Assembly (NCBI RefSeq): GCF_020991275.1
Contig: NZ_JAJLQY010000003.1
Location: 124,001 to 188,000, forward strand
DNA length: 64,000 nt
From: Actinocorallia sp. API 0066
GTDB taxonomy: Bacteria > Actinomycetota > Actinomycetes > Streptosporangiales > Streptosporangiaceae
Direction: 5' to 3'
The notes beneath the pieces are model-generated. The model searched no databases and was not told the origin of the DNA. It was given only the letters and a program-made list of their open reading frames with translations. Below, in pieces: positions 10,208-17,639 of the stretch. The first letter of the stretch is position 1. Every line of letters starts with the position of its first letter. Position numbers and translations under genes: made by a program.

Positions 10208-10762
10208 CTAGGAAGAGCGCGGCGCGGGCGGACCACGCCGGGAGACCTCGGTACCGACCGCGACAGGCACCGGCACCCACGCGGGCGACGCCACGGGCCC
10301 ATCGGTGAAGACGATCGCGGGCCGAACAGGCTCAGGCAGCCGAAGCACCCGGGCGGCGAGCCGCCGCACGAGCGAACAGAACAGCTCCTCGCCACGCCGC
10401 AGCCACGCCGCCGAGACAAGCGCGACGATCACGTGGCTGAGCAGCATCGTGCCGTGCGTGTGGTCCATCGCGACCATGCCGGACCCGTCCAGCGCCGCAA
10501 CCGGCGCGGCGGGCGAAAGCTCCCCGAACGCGGTGTGCAGCCCGTACTGCGCCGCGAACGCCAGCGGAAGGATCACCCCCATCCCCCGCTCCCGCCCCGC
10601 CAACAAAAAAGCCCCAAACGTCACCACCAGCGCCGCCACCCCCAGCGCCCCCGCCCCAACCAGCCCCCCACCCCCATACCAGTGCGCCCCAGCCGAAATC
10701 ACCGTGCACACCAAACCAAACCCCGCCGCACGCACCAAGCGCACACCCAAGTCCGGCTCCAC
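10208..10762 (-). CDS. Four-helix membrane protein, function unknown, in the copper/DyP group
   Basis: A 184-residue protein with about four hydrophobic segments ('AAGFGLVCTVISAGAHWY', 'GALGVAALVVTFGAFLLAG', 'GMGVILPLAFAAQYGLHTAFG', 'MLLSHVIVALVSAAWL') and a basic C-terminal tail. The loop 'MVAMDHTHGTMLLSH' is rich in Met and His and could bind metal. I do not recognise a named family, but similar proteins often accompany PepSY and PCuAC genes. It is 104 bp upstream of the PepSY gene on the same strand. The GTG at 10762 has GGGAGG directly abutting it; a TTG at 10750 has better ribosome-site spacing. Confidence 0.72.
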   Translation of the reverse strand: MEPDLGVRLVRAAGFGLVCTVISAGAHWYGGGGLVGAGALGVAALVVTFGAFLLAGRERGMGVILPLAFAAQYGLHTAFGELSPAAPVAALDGSGMVAMDHTHGTMLLSHVIVALVSAAWLRRGEELFCSLVRRLAARVLRLPEPVRPAIVFTDGPVASPAWVPVPVAVGTEVSRRGPPAPRSS

Positions 10763-10965
10763 CCTCCCATTATGCCGCCCCCTCCCCCACCTCCCGTCAG
10801 GGGTAGGCCCACCCGCTCCTGACCGCCACCGCGCACCGGGATCGGTGGGTTGTTTGGGGGCGGTGGGTGGTGGATGGCCGGGATCACGGTGCTGTGGGGG
10901 GTTGGGCGTTGGGTTGGGTGGTTAGGATGGGCAACTAGTTGAATAGTCGTAGGGAGGAGTAGGCG

Positions 10966-11754
10966 ATGGTGGGGTTGGCTGGGCGGGACGGGGTGTTGCG
11001 GTATGTGGCGGTGGGGGACAGTCAGACGGAGGGGTTGAATGACGGGTCGGAGGGGGTGGGGTATCGGGGGTGGGCGGATCGGTTGGCGGAGCGGCTCGCC
11101 GGTGCCGGGCACGACGTGCGGTACGCGAACCTGGCGATTCGGGGGCGGTTGGCCGGGCAGATCCGGGCCGAGCAGGTGGCGCCGGCGCTGGCGTTGAAGC
11201 CGGACCTGGTGTCGGTGATGGCGGGGATGAACGACGTGGTGCGTCCCGGTGTCGTCGTGGGCGCGGTGGCGGCGGAGCTTGAGGCGATGTACGCGGCTTT
11301 CGCCGGGACGGGCGCGACGGTCCTGACGTTCACGTTCCCCGACGTCGCGCGGATCGCCCCGCTGGTGCGGCACCTGCGGCCGCGCGTGGTCGAGTTCAAC
11401 GCGCTCATCAGGGAGGCCGCCGCCCGGCACGGCGTGCTCGTCGTCGACACCTTCCACCACGAGATCAGCGTCGACCGGCGCCTCTGGAGCACCGACCGCA
11501 TCCACGCGACACCCCTGGGCCACGCCCGCATGGCGGCCGCCGCCGCGCACACCCTGAACCTGCCCGACGCCGACGATTGGGCGACGCCCCTGCCTCCTCT
11601 TCCCCCAGCCTCCCGGTGGCGGCACGCCGCCGACGAGGCCGCCTGGGTGGCCACCTTCGTGGGCCCCTGGATACTCCGCCGCCTACGCGGCCGCTCCTCC
11701 GGCGACAACCGCACCGCGAAGCGCCCGGACCTCCTCCCCCTCCAAGAATCCTGA
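10966..11754 (+). CDS. SGNH/GDSL-family hydrolase
   Basis: A 262-residue esterase/lipase-type hydrolase. All four SGNH blocks are visible: 'VAVGDSQTEG' with the nucleophile Ser (about 19), 'NLAIRGRL' with the oxyanion Gly, 'AGMNDV' (GxND, about 87), and 'STDRIHATPLGH' with the catalytic Asp-x-x-His (about 174-177). There is no signal peptide, so it is cytoplasmic as read. The C-terminal 50 residues are Pro- and Arg-rich and outside the fold. A strong GGGAGGAG precedes the ATG. Substrate is not predictable from sequence. It stands alone between the membrane protein and the AgpS-like gene. Confidence 0.88.
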   Translation: MVGLAGRDGVLRYVAVGDSQTEGLNDGSEGVGYRGWADRLAERLAGAGHDVRYANLAIRGRLAGQIRAEQVAPALALKPDLVSVMAGMNDVVRPGVVVGAVAAELEAMYAAFAGTGATVLTFTFPDVARIAPLVRHLRPRVVEFNALIREAAARHGVLVVDTFHHEISVDRRLWSTDRIHATPLGHARMAAAAAHTLNLPDADDWATPLPPLPPASRWRHAADEAAWVATFVGPWILRRLRGRSSGDNRTAKRPDLLPLQES

Positions 11755-11829
11755 CCACCTTGCTCGGGCCCTAGCTGGTCCATCGGCTACGTGGCCGCTC
11801 CTTCGGCGACGGCAGGGAATTGACTCTTG

Positions 11830-11855
11830 GGTAATTTACCGTAGGGTCAATTTAC
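11830..11855 (+). promoter_or_regulatory. Candidate operator upstream of the AgpS-like/tetR operon
   Basis: The AT-rich stretch holds a near-perfect dyad GGTAA-T-TTACC (11830-11840) and two direct copies of AATTTAC 16 bp apart (11833-11839 and 11849-11855). It lies 28-53 bp before the flavoprotein start and is a plausible site for the TetR protein encoded at the end of the same operon. Confidence 0.5.
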
Positions 11856-11882
11856 TGATCGTGGCCTGGGAGGGGTGGGCGG

Positions 11883-13526
11883 ATGGGGACTCGGTCCTGG
11901 TGGGGTTGGGGGAAGGTGGGGGACGCCGTCGTCGGGGAGGAGAGGGCGGCGTTGACGGGGCGGGTGGCGGTGGCGTTGCCCGGCGCTGATCTGACGGCGC
12001 ACGAGGCGCCGCCGTTGGCGGAACTGGGGGTGCCCGAGGCGCGGATCAAGGCGCCGGGGGCGTTGGCCGGGCTGGCTTCGGCCGACGTGACGGACCGGGT
12101 GTCGCATGGGCGTGGCCAGGCGTTCCGTGACGTGGTGCGCAACCTGCTCGGGCGGGTGGAGGACGTGCCGGATCTTGTGTTGCGGCCCCGGACGGAACAG
12201 GACGTCCAGGACATCATGGAGTGGTGCGGGGAGGCCGGGATCGCACTGATCCCGTATGGGGGCGGCACGTCCGTGGTGGGCGGGGTGGAGCCGCGTGGGG
12301 TTGAGGGCTACGCCGGGACGGTTTCGCTTGATCTAGGACGGCTTGACCAGATCGTCGAGGTGGACCGGACGAGTCGGGCGGCACGCGTCCAGGCGGGCAT
12401 TCTCGGTCCGGCGTTGGAGGCGGGGTTGCGGCCCGAAGGGTTGACGCTGCGGCACTTCCCGCAGTCGTTCGAGTTCTCCACGCTCGGCGGCTGGCTCGCG
12501 ACCCGCGCGGGCGGGCACTACGCCACCGTTTACACGCATATAGACGACATGGTGGAGTCGCTGCGGGTGGTGACCCCGGTCGGCGTCAGCGAGTCGCGGC
12601 GGCTGCCGGGATCGGGCGCGGGCCCCTCCCCCGACCGGCTGTTCCTCGGCTCCGAGGGCGTTCTCGGCGTCATCACCGAGGCGTGGATGCGGCTCCAGGA
12701 CCGGCCGCGCTGGCGGTCCGGCGCGTCGATGCTGTTCGCCGACTACGACCGCGCCGTCACCGCGACACGGGAGATCGCCCAGTCCGGGCTCTTCCCGGCG
12801 AACTGCCGACTACTCGACCCGATGGAGGCGTTCCTCAACGCGGGGACGGACAGCCCCGGCGGCGTCCTCGTCCTCGGGTTCGAGTCGGCCGACCACCCCG
12901 TCGACGAGCCGATGCGCCGGACCGCCGAGATCTGCCGCGACCACGGCGGGCACGCCCCGGACGGGATCGCCTCCACCTCCGACGCCGACGAGGCCGCCGC
13001 CCGTCCCGGCGCGGCCGACCGGTGGCGCGCCGCGTTCCTGCGGATGCCCTACCAGCGGGACGCGCTCGCCGCCCAGTCCATGATCGTCGAGACGTTCGAG
13101 ACCGCCTGCACCTGGGACCGGTTCGACGCCCTACGCGCCTCCATCCTCACCGCCGCCTCGGCCGCGTTCGCCGCGACGGGCGTCACCGGCGTGGTGACGT
13201 GCCGGTTCACCCACGTCTACCCCGACGGGCCCGCGCCCTACTTCGGCGTCTACGCGGCCGGTACCTGGGGACGGACCGTCGAGCAGTGGGACGAGATCAA
13301 GAGCGCGGTCTCGGAGGCGATCGCAGGCTCCGGGGCCACCATCACGCACCACCACGCCGTCGGACGCGACCACCGCCCTTGGTACGACCGCCAACGTCCC
13401 GAGCCTTTCGCCGTCGCACTACGCGCCGCCAAATCCGCGCTCGACCCGCACGGCATCCTGAACCCGGGTGTCCTCATCGACCCCGAGCCGTCCAGGAGCG
13501 GCGTCGCGGGGACGGGACGTCCGTGA
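11883..13526 (+). CDS. FAD-binding oxidoreductase, alkyldihydroxyacetonephosphate synthase (AgpS)-like
   Basis: A 547-residue VAO/PCMH-fold flavoprotein most like bacterial AgpS. The PCMH FAD-binding half shows 'LIPYGGGTSVVGGVEP' (about 119-134), 'FSTLGGWLATRAGGHYATVYTHIDDMV' and 'LGSEGVLGVITEAW' (about 256). The C-terminal half carries the family's 'ITHHHAVGRDH' (about 486), the histidine triad used by AGPS to swap the acyl chain for a fatty alcohol. Eukaryotic AGPS makes ether lipids; bacterial homologues are common in mycobacteria and actinomycetes, with uncertain substrates. Its stop codon overlaps the GTG start of a TetR regulator (GTGA), so the two are coupled. Confidence 0.85.
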   Translation: MGTRSWWGWGKVGDAVVGEERAALTGRVAVALPGADLTAHEAPPLAELGVPEARIKAPGALAGLASADVTDRVSHGRGQAFRDVVRNLLGRVEDVPDLVLRPRTEQDVQDIMEWCGEAGIALIPYGGGTSVVGGVEPRGVEGYAGTVSLDLGRLDQIVEVDRTSRAARVQAGILGPALEAGLRPEGLTLRHFPQSFEFSTLGGWLATRAGGHYATVYTHIDDMVESLRVVTPVGVSESRRLPGSGAGPSPDRLFLGSEGVLGVITEAWMRLQDRPRWRSGASMLFADYDRAVTATREIAQSGLFPANCRLLDPMEAFLNAGTDSPGGVLVLGFESADHPVDEPMRRTAEICRDHGGHAPDGIASTSDADEAAARPGAADRWRAAFLRMPYQRDALAAQSMIVETFETACTWDRFDALRASILTAASAAFAATGVTGVVTCRFTHVYPDGPAPYFGVYAAGTWGRTVEQWDEIKSAVSEAIAGSGATITHHHAVGRDHRPWYDRQRPEPFAVALRAAKSALDPHGILNPGVLIDPEPSRSGVAGTGRP

Positions 13527-14161
13527 CCAGCACGAGCAACGCGGGCAGGGCCGGTACCAAGGGTGTGCCGCGTGAGGAGCGGGAGCGGCAGATCCTCGAC
13601 ATCGCCACCGTCGAGTTCGGCTCGCGCGGGTACGCGTACGCGTCCCTCAGCGGCATCGCCGCCACAGCCGGAGTGTCAAAGCCCCTCATCTACACCTATT
13701 TCGGTTCCCGGGACGGTCTGCACGCCGCGTGCGTCCACCGGGCCGGGACGCGTCTCGTGGAGGCCGTCGCCGCCGCCCAGCGCGTCCCGGGCGTCGCGAA
13801 CCGCGCGCTGGCGACGCTGTCCGCGATCTTCCACGCCCTGGACGGCGACACCGAGAACTGGAAACTCATCTACGACTCGACGCTGCCCCCCGAGTCGGAC
13901 GCCCACGCCGTCGCCCGCACCTACCAGAACGCCCTCAACACCATGGGTTCCGAAGGCGTCGCCGCCGCCCTGGCCGCCACCACCACCGACCCCACCGACC
14001 ACTCCCTCCTCCTGGCCCTCTGGTTCAACACCATCACCACCACCATCACCTGGTGGACCACCCACCCCACCGAAACCCCCGAATCCATGACAACCCGCTC
14101 CCGTCGCTTCCTCACGGCCCTCCAACAATCCCCACCGCCATCCCCACCCGATATCGACTGA
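13523..14161 (+). CDS. TetR/AcrR-family regulator
   Basis: A 212-residue regulator. The TetR helix-turn-helix covers about residues 18-64 ('ERQILDIATVEFGSRGYAYASL', 'IAATAGVSKPLIYTYFGSRDGLHAAC'), and the rest is a helical ligand domain. The GTG at 13523 shares four bases with the stop of the AgpS-like gene; a much longer upstream frame is a shadow of that gene. Being the second gene of the operon, it probably autoregulates through the dyad at 11830-11855. The ligand is unknown; a lipid or acyl compound is a guess from the partner enzyme. Confidence 0.85.
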   Translation: MTSTSNAGRAGTKGVPREERERQILDIATVEFGSRGYAYASLSGIAATAGVSKPLIYTYFGSRDGLHAACVHRAGTRLVEAVAAAQRVPGVANRALATLSAIFHALDGDTENWKLIYDSTLPPESDAHAVARTYQNALNTMGSEGVAAALAATTTDPTDHSLLLALWFNTITTTITWWTTHPTETPESMTTRSRRFLTALQQSPPPSPPDID

Positions 14162-14259
14162 CCGCCCCCAACAACTGAACCCGAGGAATCGCCCGCCAAC
14201 AGATTCCCCAGCTCAGCCCCCACGTCCCCGGTATACAAGGGGACTCTCACCTGTTGTGA

Positions 14260-15042
14260 CCGGGGGATGACTTACGGATAATCGGGGCGTCGGGGCGGGT
14301 TGTCGGGGTGGACATCGACCCCGAGGTCGCGCGGGAGGCCGGGCGGCGGGTCAAGAGTGCCGGGTACAGCGCGACGGTGGTGGCCGGTGACGGGGCGCGG
14401 GGGTGGTCGGCGGGCGGGCCGTACGACCGCGTCCAGGTCAGCTACGCCGTCTCCGGGATTCGGGCGGACTGGCTTCGGCAGACGCGACCGGGCGGGGTGA
14501 TCGTCGCGCCGTGGCGGAGCGGCTTCGTGAACCACGGCGCGGTGGTGCGGCTGGAGGTGGACGGGGACGGAAACGCGAGCGGAAGGTTCACCCGGCCCGC
14601 CGAGTTCATGCGGGACCGGCGGGACCGCGCCACGGTGGACCACAACGACTACGTCCCCACGGGGAGCGACGGATGGCCCACCGGCACCCTGGAGTCCAGG
14701 ACGCGCCTGACGAGGGAGGACGCGCGGGACAGGACCGCCGAGTTCGTCGCCGGGCTGCTGGTGCCCGACGTCGTCTCCACGACGGCCCGGCACGGCGAGC
14801 TGCTCACGAGGTGGCTCTACTCGCGGACGGACCGCTCGTGGGCGGCCGTCGTGTGGCCGGACGACGGCGAGGGCCACGTCTTCCAGGGCGGCGGCCCACG
14901 CCGTCTGTGGGACGAGATCGAGCGCGCGTTCCACCGGTGGCACCACGCCGCCCACCCACCCCTCACCGACCTCGGCCTCACCATCACCCCGAACGGCACC
15001 GCCCTCTGGCTCCACCACCCCAGCCACCCGGCCCAGCCCTAG
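14260..15042 (+). pseudogene. N-terminally truncated protein-L-isoaspartate O-methyltransferase-like relic
   Basis: The frame from 14260 reads '...GRVVGVDIDPEVAREAGRRVKSAG' and continues with 'ATVVAGDGARGW', 'YDRVQVSYAVSGIRADWLRQTRPGGVIVAPW', which is the class I methyltransferase fold from motif post-I onward, in the PCMT arrangement. Motif I (the glycine-rich SAM loop) and everything before it is missing: a TGA closes the frame at 14257-14259. Initiation would have to use the GTG at 14308, which has no good ribosome site. The last 130 residues look intact, so the gene may have lost its 5' half recently. A short functional protein cannot be excluded. Confidence 0.6.
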
Positions 15043-15054
15043 CCACAGACGGGG

Positions 15055-15249
15055 TCAGGGGCGAGGGCGGGTCGCCCTGACGGTGGTGAGGAGGGTACGG
15101 AAGGCCGGGGTGGGGACCGAAAGGTGGCCGCGCGTCGGGTGCTTGGAGTCGCGCAGACCGATCCGCGAGGACCCTAGTCCGGATACCTCGACGCAGTCGT
15201 CTCCGCTGCCGTCGCTGTAACTGGACTTCCGCCAGGCCAGGGGAGTCAC
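15055..15249 (-). CDS. DUF397 domain protein, copy 1
   Basis: A 64-residue DUF397 protein: 'WRKSSYSDGSGDDCVEVSGL' at the N-terminus, then 'IGLRDSKHPTRGHLSV' and 'AFRTLLTTVRA'. DUF397 proteins are small partners of WhiJ-like helix-turn-helix regulators in sporulating actinomycetes, and are thought to modulate them by direct contact. It lies downstream of a second DUF397 gene and a WhiJ-like gene on the same strand and shares about two thirds of its residues with that copy, so it arose by local duplication. Confidence 0.88.
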   Translation of the reverse strand: MTPLAWRKSSYSDGSGDDCVEVSGLGSSRIGLRDSKHPTRGHLSVPTPAFRTLLTTVRATRPRP

Positions 15250-15284
15250 GACGTCTCGTCTCCTTGGACTTGGGTGCTCGGCAG

Positions 15285-15311
15285 GGTGAGGAGAGTGCGG
15301 GAGGCGGGGTG
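15285..15311 (-). pseudogene. Decayed third DUF397 copy (C-terminal remnant)
   Basis: On the minus strand this stretch reads PASRTLLTLP. It matches the C-terminal 'PAFRTLLTTVRA' and 'PSFRALLSTVRA' of the flanking DUF397 genes and is nearly base-identical to the corresponding part of copy 1. No start or DUF397 core remains. It shows that the array once had at least three copies. Confidence 0.5.
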
Positions 15312-15368
15312 TTTCCTAAGTAGGTGGAAACAGCGGGGTGGGTCGACGCTTCGGGCGGCGGGTTAGGG

Positions 15369-15557
15369 TCAGGGGTGGGTGGCCCTGACGGTGCTGAGGA
15401 GAGCGCGGAAGGAGGGGGCGGGGAGCGAGAGGTGGCCGCGCGTCGGGTGCTTCGAGTCACGCAGACCGATGCGGGTCTTGTCCAAGCTGGCGACTTCGAC
15501 ACAGTCCTGTCCCTGGGCGTCGCTGTAGCTGGACTTTCGCCAGATCGGCAGTGTCAT
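15369..15557 (-). CDS. DUF397 domain protein, copy 2
   Basis: A 62-residue DUF397 protein with the hallmark 'IWRKSSYSDAQGQDCVEVASLDKT' pattern (split span) and the C-terminal 'RDSKHPTRGHLSLP'. Its start codon overlaps the stop of the upstream WhiJ-like gene by 4 bp, so the pair is co-translated, which is the standard WhiJ/DUF397 arrangement. It is likely a partner or antagonist of that regulator. Confidence 0.9.
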   Translation of the reverse strand: MTLPIWRKSSYSDAQGQDCVEVASLDKTRIGLRDSKHPTRGHLSLPAPSFRALLSTVRATHP

Positions 15558-16423
15558 GCAAGTTTCTCCATGTACTCGTGGATCAATGCTCGCGAGTCGT
15601 TCTCGGCGAGCGCCTTGTACCCCAGAATCTCATGACGCCGCACGAAAGGTGACACCAACTGCGGGTCGGAGATGAGGCGACCCCCGATCGCCGCTTCGGC
15701 GCTCACGATCGGCAACTCACCGGTGAACATCATGATCTTGAACTGGCCCTGGTAGCCCTGGTGCATCACTCCGTTCTTCGGAACGATCCCGATGCCGACG
15801 TTCGGAAGCTCGGAGACTTCGAGGAGGCGCGCGAGCTGCGCGCGCATCATCCCCCGATCCCCCGCCTCACGGTCGATGGCGTCTTCACTGATGAGGGCGG
15901 AGATGTAAGGGGCGGTCGGCTCGGTGCGCGTGAGGATCTCCTGCCGCCTCACGCGCCTCGCGACTAGAGCAGGGATGTCCCCCGGCTGGTCCATCGCTCG
16001 GAAGACCGCAGTGGCGTACTCCTCGGTCTGGAAAAGTCCGGGAATGTAGAAAGCATCCCAGCTCTTCATCATCTCCGCGCGGGCCTCCTGCTCCTCCCGG
16101 TCCTCTCGGTACCAGTCTTCGGTGGGTTGTTTGTCGGCTTGGAGGACGAGGGCTTCGAAGCGTTGGAAGGTGAAGCCTTCGGGGGGGTCGTAGCCCAGGA
16201 TTTGTGGCATGCGTTCGGTGACGGCGGCGTCCAGCAGGCGGGCCTGGTCGAGTTTGAGGGACAGGGTGCCGTGTTCGATCTTGGAGATCGCCGTCTTTCC
16301 GACGTAGATGAGGCTGCCGAATTCGGTGCCGGTCATGCCTAGCATCCAGCGGAGATGGCGCACCTCGGCGGCGATGAGCCACCTCAGGTGGACCTTCGGG
16401 TCGTTGCGGTGTTCGTTGTCCAT
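15554..16423 (-). CDS. WhiJ-like XRE helix-turn-helix regulator with DUF5753-type C-terminus
   Basis: A 289-residue regulator. The N-terminal XRE helix-turn-helix ('LRWMLGMTGTEFGSLIYVGK', 'AISKIEHGTLSLKLDQARLLD', about residues 22-75) is followed by the DUF5753/Scr1-associated C-terminal domain ('AFYIPGLFQTEEYATAVFRA', 'SALISEDAIDREAGD', 'QLARLLEVSELPNVGIGIVP', 'PFVRRHEILGYKALAENDSR'). This is the architecture of Streptomyces WhiJ and relatives, repressors of development that work with DUF397 proteins and RsbW-like ATPases. A divergent RsbW-like gene completes the cassette here. It probably binds the repeats in the shared upstream region. Confidence 0.9.
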   Translation of the reverse strand: MDNEHRNDPKVHLRWLIAAEVRHLRWMLGMTGTEFGSLIYVGKTAISKIEHGTLSLKLDQARLLDAAVTERMPQILGYDPPEGFTFQRFEALVLQADKQPTEDWYREDREEQEARAEMMKSWDAFYIPGLFQTEEYATAVFRAMDQPGDIPALVARRVRRQEILTRTEPTAPYISALISEDAIDREAGDRGMMRAQLARLLEVSELPNVGIGIVPKNGVMHQGYQGQFKIMMFTGELPIVSAEAAIGGRLISDPQLVSPFVRRHEILGYKALAENDSRALIHEYMEKLA

Positions 16424-16464
16424 GGTGCGCTCCCCTGCGTTCCCCTCGCGTTGCCGACATCTGT

Positions 16465-16541
16465 GAAACTGTGGACACGGTACGTCGCGGACGCCAGGCT
16501 GTCAGCAGATTTCGACCATCTGGCAACCCGGGAAACTGTGG
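16465..16541. promoter_or_regulatory. Repeated GAAACTGTGG in the divergent whiJ-like/ATPase promoter region
   Basis: The 10-bp sequence GAAACTGTGG occurs exactly at 16465-16474 and 16532-16541, 67 bp apart, with a further partial copy GGAACTGT immediately after the second. The spacing and position between divergent genes suggest binding sites for the WhiJ-like protein. Confidence 0.45.
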
Positions 16542-16607
16542 GAACTGTTCGATAGCATTCGCCACCAATTGCCCGATTTGCCCGCAATGAGAATAGTGAG
16601 GAAGAGC

Positions 16608-17075
16608 ATGGCAGCTGGGGCGATGGACGTGGTGCCGGACCAGGTCGCGTACTCGGAATACGTGATCGGATTTCCGGCGGAGAAGCGGAGCGTCGCCATG
16701 GTGCGCACCATGGTCAGAGCGGCGTGCCGGTCCTGGCGGGTGCCCGACGAGGCGGCCGAGCGGATGGAGCTGCTCGCGTCCGAGGTCGTCACCAACGCCG
16801 TCCGGGTCAGCGACGGGGAGATCCTGCAGGCCAGGGTCCGCCGCGTCCTCTCGAACCTGTACTTCGACTGCGAGGACAGCCACCCGGACGTCCCCGTCAT
16901 CCCCACGATGCCCGACCCGACGAACCCCAACGGCCGCGGCCTGGCCCTCATCGACCTCCTGGCCCGCGCCCACGGCTGGCACCGCCTCCCCACCCGCCGC
17001 GCCAAAACCTTCTGGTTCCTCCTCTCCCCCGACCCCGACCCCGACCCCGACCCCCACTCCCCCACCGACCGCTGA
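16608..17075 (+). CDS. RsbW/SpoIIAB-like anti-sigma-type ATPase (HATPase_c)
   Basis: A 155-residue GHKL-fold protein. The N-box is 'MELLASEVVTNAVR' (about residues 52-65), the D-box is 'DCEDSHPDVPVIP', and the G2 region is 'NGRGLALIDLLA' (about 117-128). Such proteins bind ATP and either sequester a sigma factor or act as regulatory kinases; many accompany WhiJ/DUF397 genes. The ATG at 16608 has GAGGAAG upstream and is preferred over the open frame from 16569. The C-terminus is an unusual Asp-Pro repeat encoded by a hexanucleotide tandem repeat. It is divergent from the WhiJ-like gene. Confidence 0.85.
   Translation: MAAGAMDVVPDQVAYSEYVIGFPAEKRSVAMVRTMVRAACRSWRVPDEAAERMELLASEVVTNAVRVSDGEILQARVRRVLSNLYFDCEDSHPDVPVIPTMPDPTNPNGRGLALIDLLARAHGWHRLPTRRAKTFWFLLSPDPDPDPDPHSPTDR
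17031..17054 (+). repeat. In-frame hexanucleotide repeat (GACCCC)x4
   Basis: Four exact tandem GACCCC units encode the Asp-Pro tail of the RsbW-like protein, ending just before its stop codon. Copy changes would alter only the tail length. Confidence 0.7.
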
Positions 17076-17462
17076 CCCCGCCCCCACCCGAACAACGCCA
17101 CCGCACCGCCACACGGCCCCGCCCGACAAACTCCAGTTCAGGGCCAGACCCAAAGTTGACTACCATCCCGGCAACACACACGGCGAACCGACGCCACAAA
17201 AGCCCACCACCGCCCGGAGGCCCACCGCCATCCACGTCTCTCCCAACACCAGGTTCCCGTGGTTCCTTTCCTTCGACACCCCGAGCCTTCCCGAGACCAG
17301 GTCGGAAAGCACGCGACGCCCGAACAAGGCCCGGAAGCACTACTCACGACCCGCGCCGGTCCGCCAGAAACAACCAGTCCAAAAAGCATCCGCGAGGTCA
17401 GCGCGCATTGGTACCGCAGGGAATTCCCCTGCGCCGTGCCGGGGGGTGGCCGGGCGGTTCTG
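17076..17462. other. Long non-coding stretch, no gene recognised
   Basis: No frame here has gene-like composition or a family motif. The sequence is Pro/Ala/His-coding C-rich DNA in all forward frames. It may be decayed sequence contiguous with the lactonase relic that follows. Confidence 0.4.
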
Positions 17463-17637
17463 GGGTGGTCAAGGGTTCGGGGGCTGAGCGATCCGTCGGC
17501 GGCGATGGCGAAGCCGGACACCGTCCTCGGGAACTCGTTGGCGACGTGCTGGGCGGTTGGTCCACCGAGACGGTGACGCCGACGATCTTGTCCGACAGCA
17601 GCCCGGCCACATAGATAATGGGCCGCTGGTCGTTCGG
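17463..17637 (-). pseudogene. Frameshifted beta-propeller lactonase/YncE-like relic
   Basis: On the minus strand the DNA reads 'TPNDQRPIIYVAGLLSDKIV' plus 'GVTVSVDQ', then, after a frame change, 'HVANEFPRTVSGFAIAADG' plus 'SLSPRTLDHP'. The patterns TP-(D/N)-x-R-x-IYVA-x-L-x-S and V-S-G-F-A-I-A-A-D-G-S-L-x-P are blade repeats of the lactonase (PF10282) beta-propeller family. Only about 1.5 blades survive, split by a frameshift, and there is no start or stop context. I treat it as a gene remnant. Confidence 0.45.
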
Positions 17638-17639
17638 GG

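Noticed and set aside
10763-10965. G-rich stretch that could form a G-quadruplex upstream of the SGNH hydrolase
   Set aside because: G-runs are common in this composition, and the spacing is irregular; there is no independent support.
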